From: Phycisphaerae bacterium | Lineage (GTDB): Bacteria; Planctomycetota; Phycisphaerae; Sedimentisphaerales; Anaerobacaceae | Assembly (NCBI GenBank): GCA_016782865.1 | Contig: JADHXR010000052.1 | Span: forward strand, 1 to 44,521 | DNA: 44,521 nt | Reading direction: 5' to 3' | In this document: piece after piece, positions 41,901 through 44,521 of the stretch | Position numbering within the stretch: position 1 is the first letter of the stretch | Layout of the letters: each line of letters opens with the position of its first letter | Position numbers and translations under genes: made by a program | The notes under the pieces: generated by a model | What the model was told of the DNA's origin: nothing | Databases searched by the model: none | Seen by the model: only the letters and a program-made list of their open reading frames with translations

Positions 41901-42191
41901 ATGACACCGGACAAAGTCGTGACTCACTGGTCCCGGAGCATCGATGTTTGCGGACGGGCCATGGTCAAGGCTGGAGACATCCTGTTTGTCGCGGGGCCAG
42001 CGTCTGCCGAAGAGATATATTTTGATGATGAAGACGCGCCATCGGTGCTCGCGGCATTTGATGCAAGAGACGGCCAAGTTCTTTCACAAACAAACATAAA
42101 CTCGCAGCCTGTATTCGACGGAATGGCGGCAGCAGGCGGACGGGTGTACATATCGCTGATTAACGGAGAAGTTGTCTGCCTCGGCGACTAG
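38979..42191 (+). CDS. Exported methyltransferase-fold / PQQ-like propeller protein, paralog 4
   Basis: 1,070 residues; signal peptide LISVLTMMAVSTVAAG. Motif I is VHLGCGDG (38-45), then 'GLDSNAKNV' and 'LPYIDNLVNLLVVSDG'. First propeller half: RDAYNGIVIWKKPI, DAASGEVVRVYEA, DRKSGDVIWKKP. A Gly/Arg/Glu/Ala-rich insertion (nt 40245-40335) is unique to this copy. Cysteine signature: HHRCYRDKAT, RGTCQYG, HSCGCY. The linker (ADFHSAEHTD) has no repeat, which shows the ancestral junction may have been short. Second half: SDWPMLRHDPARSG, HDGYVYCLR. The ATG is 3 nt after paralog 3 with GAAAGG upstream. The TAG stop is formed by the end of a MITE inserted in the original stop codon. Confidence 0.85.
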   Translation: MKRFTLISVLTMMAVSTVAAGSGAEIIDASGVKGGLVVHLGCGDGRLTAELRIDESYLVHGLDSNAKNVRKAREHISQLGLYGVITVDCWTGAELPYIDNLVNLLVVSDGVDVPRGEVMRVLAPAGVVAVKKDGRWTTATKSRPQATDEWTHYLHGPDNNAVSRDTAVSYPYHMQWVGLPKWTRNHNYLNSYSAVVSSAGRIFSIVDEAPTHSVYYPPKWSLVARDAYNGIVIWKKPIGPWEGHLRRFRSGPTELPRRLVAWGERVYVTLGYGKPVSALDAASGEVVRVYEATDGAHEIIYSDGTLYLVSGVIDSAAYEEARRTQSFSPPIRNKRILAVDAETARVMWTKQDADTCHMLPTTLCVDKTRLFFNSPNHLVCLDRKSGDVIWKKPRAAEHDRLAWSAPTLVVYEDVVLSAEGKHTPGSVNAGSARRRGGSGGEETDPAKAESSAIRWTVTAQPNSTKGGQVVAFRASDGKELWRCDAAFGYTSPPNLFVADGLVWVSNEPGMNETDVTEGRDPLTGKIERSINTVEAFDAAHHHRCYRDKATNRYILFGRTGVEFVDLATGDIQRHYWIRGTCQYGLLPANGLMYLPGHSCGCYIQSKLNGFWALAPKRTSGAIAVDENNRLEKGPALADFHSAEHTDSDWPMLRHDPARSGCTKTAVSESPKLRWKRKLGGRLTSPVISGNRLVVALSDIHSVVAMDTKDGSVLWQYTTGGRIDSPPALYDGLVIVGSHDGYVYCLRLSDGQLVWRFRAAPADRRSVAFGQIESVWPVVGSVLVYHDSVYCTAGRTSYLDGGITLFRLETRTGRELARNQFYSRDPETGKQPDSLLEDVELPGALPDILTVEKDNIFLRDKKLDADCTEDQGSYLPHLYSSAGLLDDNWWHRTYWIWGERAFGRASGWAIAGQYRPSGRILVHDGDVVYGYKFSEGQGVEKIRPGSGQHSLFCADKKVVKVDKQLKNNNAAVTTHMTPDKVVTHWSRSIDVCGRAMVKAGDILFVAGPASAEEIYFDDEDAPSVLAAFDARDGQVLSQTNINSQPVFDGMAAAGGRVYISLINGEVVCLGD

Positions 42192-42407
42192 GCTCTGTCT
42201 GAAAACTCCGTCGTCGGCCCGAGAGCGAGCGGTTTTTCGCCTGGCAAAGACGGCGAAGCAGGCGATATTGGTTGTATCGTCGATGCAGCCGGATGCAGTC
42301 AGGCGGACAACTGCGGCTGCCTTTATCCGACAGTCGCTGCGTTAGCAGCATGAGACAGCTAAAGAAAATGAGCCGCTCGAAGCCAGATCGAGTTTTCAGA
42401 CAGAGCC
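42191..42407. mobile_element. 217-bp MITE with 18-bp terminal inverted repeats and TA target duplication
   Basis: GGCTCTGTCTGAAAACTC (42191-42208) and its exact reverse complement (42390-42407) bound a 217-bp element without coding capacity. TA dinucleotides flank both ends (42189-42190, 42408-42409). Removing the element and one TA restores GAC-TAA-TGG, so the insertion hit the TAA stop of paralog 4 and turned it into TAG. The ends resemble those of IS5/IS1182-type transposons (from memory); no transposase is in the window. Confidence 0.85.
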
Positions 42408-42444
42408 TAATGGAAATACAGTTTGTTTCGATCAAAAGTGCTCA

Positions 42445-42510
42445 ATGAGACGATTGGCTCTTGTATCGGCTTTCACGATGATGGTGGCCGGCGTAGCTAT
42501 CGCCGAATCA
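42445..42510 (+). pseudogene. Orphan signal peptide of a fifth propeller paralog
   Basis: ATG at 42445 opens RRLALVSAFTMMVAGVAIAE followed by S, closely matching the signal peptides of paralogs 3 and 4, and the DNA (TCGG, then ACGATGATGG) matches that of paralog 4. After codon 22 the sequence changes abruptly and the frame leads into antisense of the next gene. Before the MITE arrived it lay 36 nt after paralog 4, an operon-like distance. Confidence 0.75.
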
Positions 42511-42523
42511 GTGCAAAGTGTGA

Positions 42524-43960
42524 CTACAAGCCACCATACTCTAATGTATTGCTCTCGAGCCAGTGTGCTTCCAATATGGCCAGATCCAGCTCGTCAACTA
42601 TGCAGTCCTCATTAATATCGCCGGGTATCAACTGGAAATCGGGCAGGGACTTCGCGGCTTGGCAGCCGTCGGCATACACGTTGATCGTCACTGTACGCGA
42701 GCCCGTGTACTCGCCGTCATCAGCTTCAAGCTGCAGAATATATTGACCTGTTGCGCTGAGGCTAGCGACGGTATCCTCTGCCGCCGCGTCACCTATAACT
42801 GTCGTTCCTTCGTTAGGCTCGCTCACAACGGTCCACGCCATAGTATATAGCCCAGTACTGTCGTCTGTGACAGTCGCATCGAGATTGACATCAACAGTGC
42901 CGTCCGTCAACCAGGTCGTAACGAGGTCCTTTTCGAATTGTACGGTGGGCGGCTGATTGTCTGTGAAAAAAGTAAAGGTAGGGCCATAGACCGGAAGACT
43001 GCCGGGGGCGTAATAAACATCGATTGCCCAATAGTAAAGCGTCTTTGGCTGAGTTTGCACGACAACGGAAGATACGCTCTGGTTACTGACAATCCTGATG
43101 GCATCCGGATCGGTGAATTGCGTCAGGGCCTGGAGGTCATCGGTAAAGTAAACGTCAACGGATACCAGCAGTCCGGGCATAAGCTCATCAGGCAAAGTCC
43201 ATCTCAGCTCGACCTGGCCCGGCGATAACGAACCTCCGTCAACGGGATTCGGTTTAAGCAGTGGAGTGGCTGTCAAGGTGGTCTTGCCTGCGTTCGTGAC
43301 GTCATAATCGGCGTTGACGGTGCCCTGGCCTTCATAGGCGGTAAGCCGGCCGTTGTCGATATTGGTTTGGATTGTTGCCGTATCGTCGCCGTTTAGGATC
43401 AGTGTACCTCTGGTAATATCCAATGAGCCCGAGTCGGATGTTAAACGGATATCGGATGCATTGATAGTGCCGCCGCCGAGGTTCACCGTGCCGGTGCCTG
43501 TCAGGCCGGGTACCACCAGGTTGTCACTTAGCTCAACAGTACCGCCTGTCATATTGAGCGTGCCGATGCCCCTCCAGCCGATTTGCAGCGAGCCAGTGGC
43601 AAACAAACCGCCACTTACATTGAGGATGCCGTGGCCGGAGGCATCGTCCACACCGACGTAGGCTCCGGCTGCTGTAAGTGATCCGCCGCTGATGTCCAGA
43701 TTCGTAGTGAAGCCGGAATTGCCGACCCTCAGTGTTTCGCATTCGGCGGTAATACCTTCGCGGATCTCGCAATGTGTATCTTCCGGACTGTCGATTGAAA
43801 CGCTGTCTGAGCTTGTGGGTATGGTTGGCGAACTCCAGTTGGCTATCGTGCTCCAGAGATGGTCGGGCCCGCCGTCGCTCCACATTATTTGCGCCGAGGC
43901 ACTTTCAAATTGAACCAGCAGCAGAACCAGTGAAATTAGACATGTCATTTTCTTAAACAT
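42524..43960 (-). CDS. Exported passenger-like beta protein with dockerin-type tail
   Basis: 478 residues with a signal peptide (CLISLVLLLVQFESASA). Residues about 30-235 form short repeats of the autotransporter-passenger or PEP-CTERM kind (LDISGGSLTAAGAYVGVDDA, ILNVSGGLF, LNMTGGTVEL), preceded by a 'WSxxxNWSSPTIPTSSDSV' strand typical of planctomycete exoproteins. Fn3-like (about 240-330) and cadherin/PKD-like (about 335-430) domains follow. The tail has one good EF-like loop, GDINEDCIVDELDL, then LAILEAHWLES, the standard dockerin-like ending in this group. A strong AAGGAGG precedes the ATG. It probably belongs to the cell surface; no enzymatic motif is seen. It converges on the propeller operon and abuts the orphan signal peptide. 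Confidence 0.85.
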   Translation of the reverse strand: MFKKMTCLISLVLLLVQFESASAQIMWSDGGPDHLWSTIANWSSPTIPTSSDSVSIDSPEDTHCEIREGITAECETLRVGNSGFTTNLDISGGSLTAAGAYVGVDDASGHGILNVSGGLFATGSLQIGWRGIGTLNMTGGTVELSDNLVVPGLTGTGTVNLGGGTINASDIRLTSDSGSLDITRGTLILNGDDTATIQTNIDNGRLTAYEGQGTVNADYDVTNAGKTTLTATPLLKPNPVDGGSLSPGQVELRWTLPDELMPGLLVSVDVYFTDDLQALTQFTDPDAIRIVSNQSVSSVVVQTQPKTLYYWAIDVYYAPGSLPVYGPTFTFFTDNQPPTVQFEKDLVTTWLTDGTVDVNLDATVTDDSTGLYTMAWTVVSEPNEGTTVIGDAAAEDTVASLSATGQYILQLEADDGEYTGSRTVTINVYADGCQAAKSLPDFQLIPGDINEDCIVDELDLAILEAHWLESNTLEYGGL

Positions 43961-44211
43961 TGTATTCCTCCTTCAAAAAAGAGAGTTAATATAAAAAACG
44001 ACTAATAATGCTTTTCGCCTTCACTATTCTTTCTGACTCCCCTGCGCGGGGCATTTCTTGCTCTGTTGTGATTTGATGCCACCTCCTTCCTTCAAAAACC
44101 CAAAAAAATACACGTCCGCTGACCCCCTGCTATCAGCCTCATTAACCTTGCTTTATACGAAATTAGTCTGGTTCCGTCAAGGGAAATCCTTGGAATTGAA
44201 GCCGCACGATC
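43961..44211. other. Leader and intergenic region of the dockerin-tailed gene
   Basis: About 250 nt without a gene. On the minus strand it holds a second AAGGAGG-like site (about 44087) and a CCCC-GCGCA-GGGG hairpin (about 44041-44053), roughly 80 nt before the ATG. It likely contains the promoter and leader; I could not fix a promoter. Confidence 0.4.
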
Positions 44212-44307
44212 GGCAACCCATTCGGCTTTACTCAGAGCCTGCCCCGTTCGGCTTCGCTCAGGGCAGGCTCTGAGCTTGTCGAACGGGGCAGGCCTGTTTG
44301 CCCATGC
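44212..44307. repeat. Second copy of the long REP-like element
   Basis: Positions 44212-44290 differ from 28518-28596 at a single base (A for G in CTTTACTCAG). The same interleaved stems are present. The right outer arm is altered (TTTGCCCAT rather than GTTGCCCAT), and the left one has lost its AT. The open frames here (FDKLRACPERSR-type peptides) are repeat artefacts. Confidence 0.85.
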
Positions 44308-44364
44308 GGACCTATTGCGCAAGCACTGCGTATTGAGACAACGATGAATGATCCGAAAAGGTAG

Positions 44365-44521
44365 TCACCGTCTAAGTTCCAAGGCCGGATCGCCAAATAG
44401 ACCGAAGGTCTGGATTACATTTTCTGAGCTCTCGCCGGCATTCTCAAAAACACTCAGTCTCGCTTGAGTCGTTGCTGCGCCTAAACTGGAGCCCTCGGCG
44501 AATATGCTCTCAAAGAGGTAT
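44365..44521 (-). CDS. C-terminal end of a gene, C25 peptidase-like, cut by window edge
   Basis: The minus strand is open from the window edge to a TGA at 44365-44367, giving about 51 residues: YLFESIFAEGSSLGAATTQA, RLSVFENAGES and a closing IQTFGLFGDPALELRR. The ending 'x-FGDPAL-x-L/R' and an alanine/threonine helix before it resemble the C-terminal side of gingipain-type (C25) peptidase domains, where 'NLFGDPAL' is a recurring motif. With so little visible, the family call is tentative, but the coding frame itself is convincing. Confidence 0.5.
   Translation of the reverse strand, partial: YLFESIFAEGSSLGAATTQARLSVFENAGESSENVIQTFGLFGDPALELRR

Overview
The window looks like a chromosomal segment from a Planctomycetota bacterium, most likely a Phycisphaerae/Sedimentisphaerales relative. 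This is inferred from gene content only. It has several Tat-exported sulfatases and Gfo/Idh/MocA oxidoreductases, very large secreted PQQ-type beta-propeller proteins, an HzsA-like c-type cytochrome protein, dockerin-like Ca-binding tails, GLUG/LamG/PKD exoproteins, and a planctomycete-type sigma factor next to a Ser/Thr kinase with TPRs. No tRNA, rRNA, CRISPR array or phage module was seen.

Layout. 1-1703 (minus): an amidohydrolase and a sulfatase cut by the window edge. 2041-4278 (plus): a sulfatase and an intact cutC. 4483-10205 (minus): two large exported proteins, an M28 peptidase with dockerin, GLUG and beta-sandwich modules, and a PKD/beta-helix/LamG protein. 10490-13996 (plus): a sigma factor and a kinase. 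13994-15599: a partial second cutC, a broken HTH-like reading frame, a GAGCACAGG-type minisatellite and palindromes. 15686-18514 (minus): an HzsA-like triheme protein. 18846-26777: two paralogous 'methyltransferase-propeller' proteins (plus) flanking a GH172/DUF2961 enzyme (minus). 26878-30044: two Gfo/Idh/MocA oxidoreductases. 30205-30745: two decayed genes. 30888-34519: a beta-helix protein and a sulfatase. 34688-42191: an M23-like protein and two more tandem methyltransferase-propeller paralogs, followed by a MITE and an orphan signal peptide from a fifth copy. 42524-43960 (minus): a dockerin-tailed protein. 44365-44521 (minus): the C-terminal end of a gene resembling C25 peptidases.

Taken together, sulfatases, GH172, a beta-helix lyase-like protein, a lactonase-like amidohydrolase and sugar oxidoreductases fit an exported system for breaking down a sulfated polysaccharide (inference). 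The least explained component is a family of four exported proteins of about 1,040-1,090 aa. Each joins a well-kept class I SAM-methyltransferase fold to two PQQ-like propeller halves and carries a shared four-cysteine signature between them.

The second theme is how repeats have shaped these genes. A 53-bp palindromic repeat lies in frame in the same linker of two propeller paralogs, and an AT-rich simple repeat occupies that linker in a third. A structured 103-nt element occurs twice in opposite orientation. At six genes the stop codon lies exactly at a junction with a repeat, a MITE or a fragment of another gene. All comparisons were done by eye; no database search was run.
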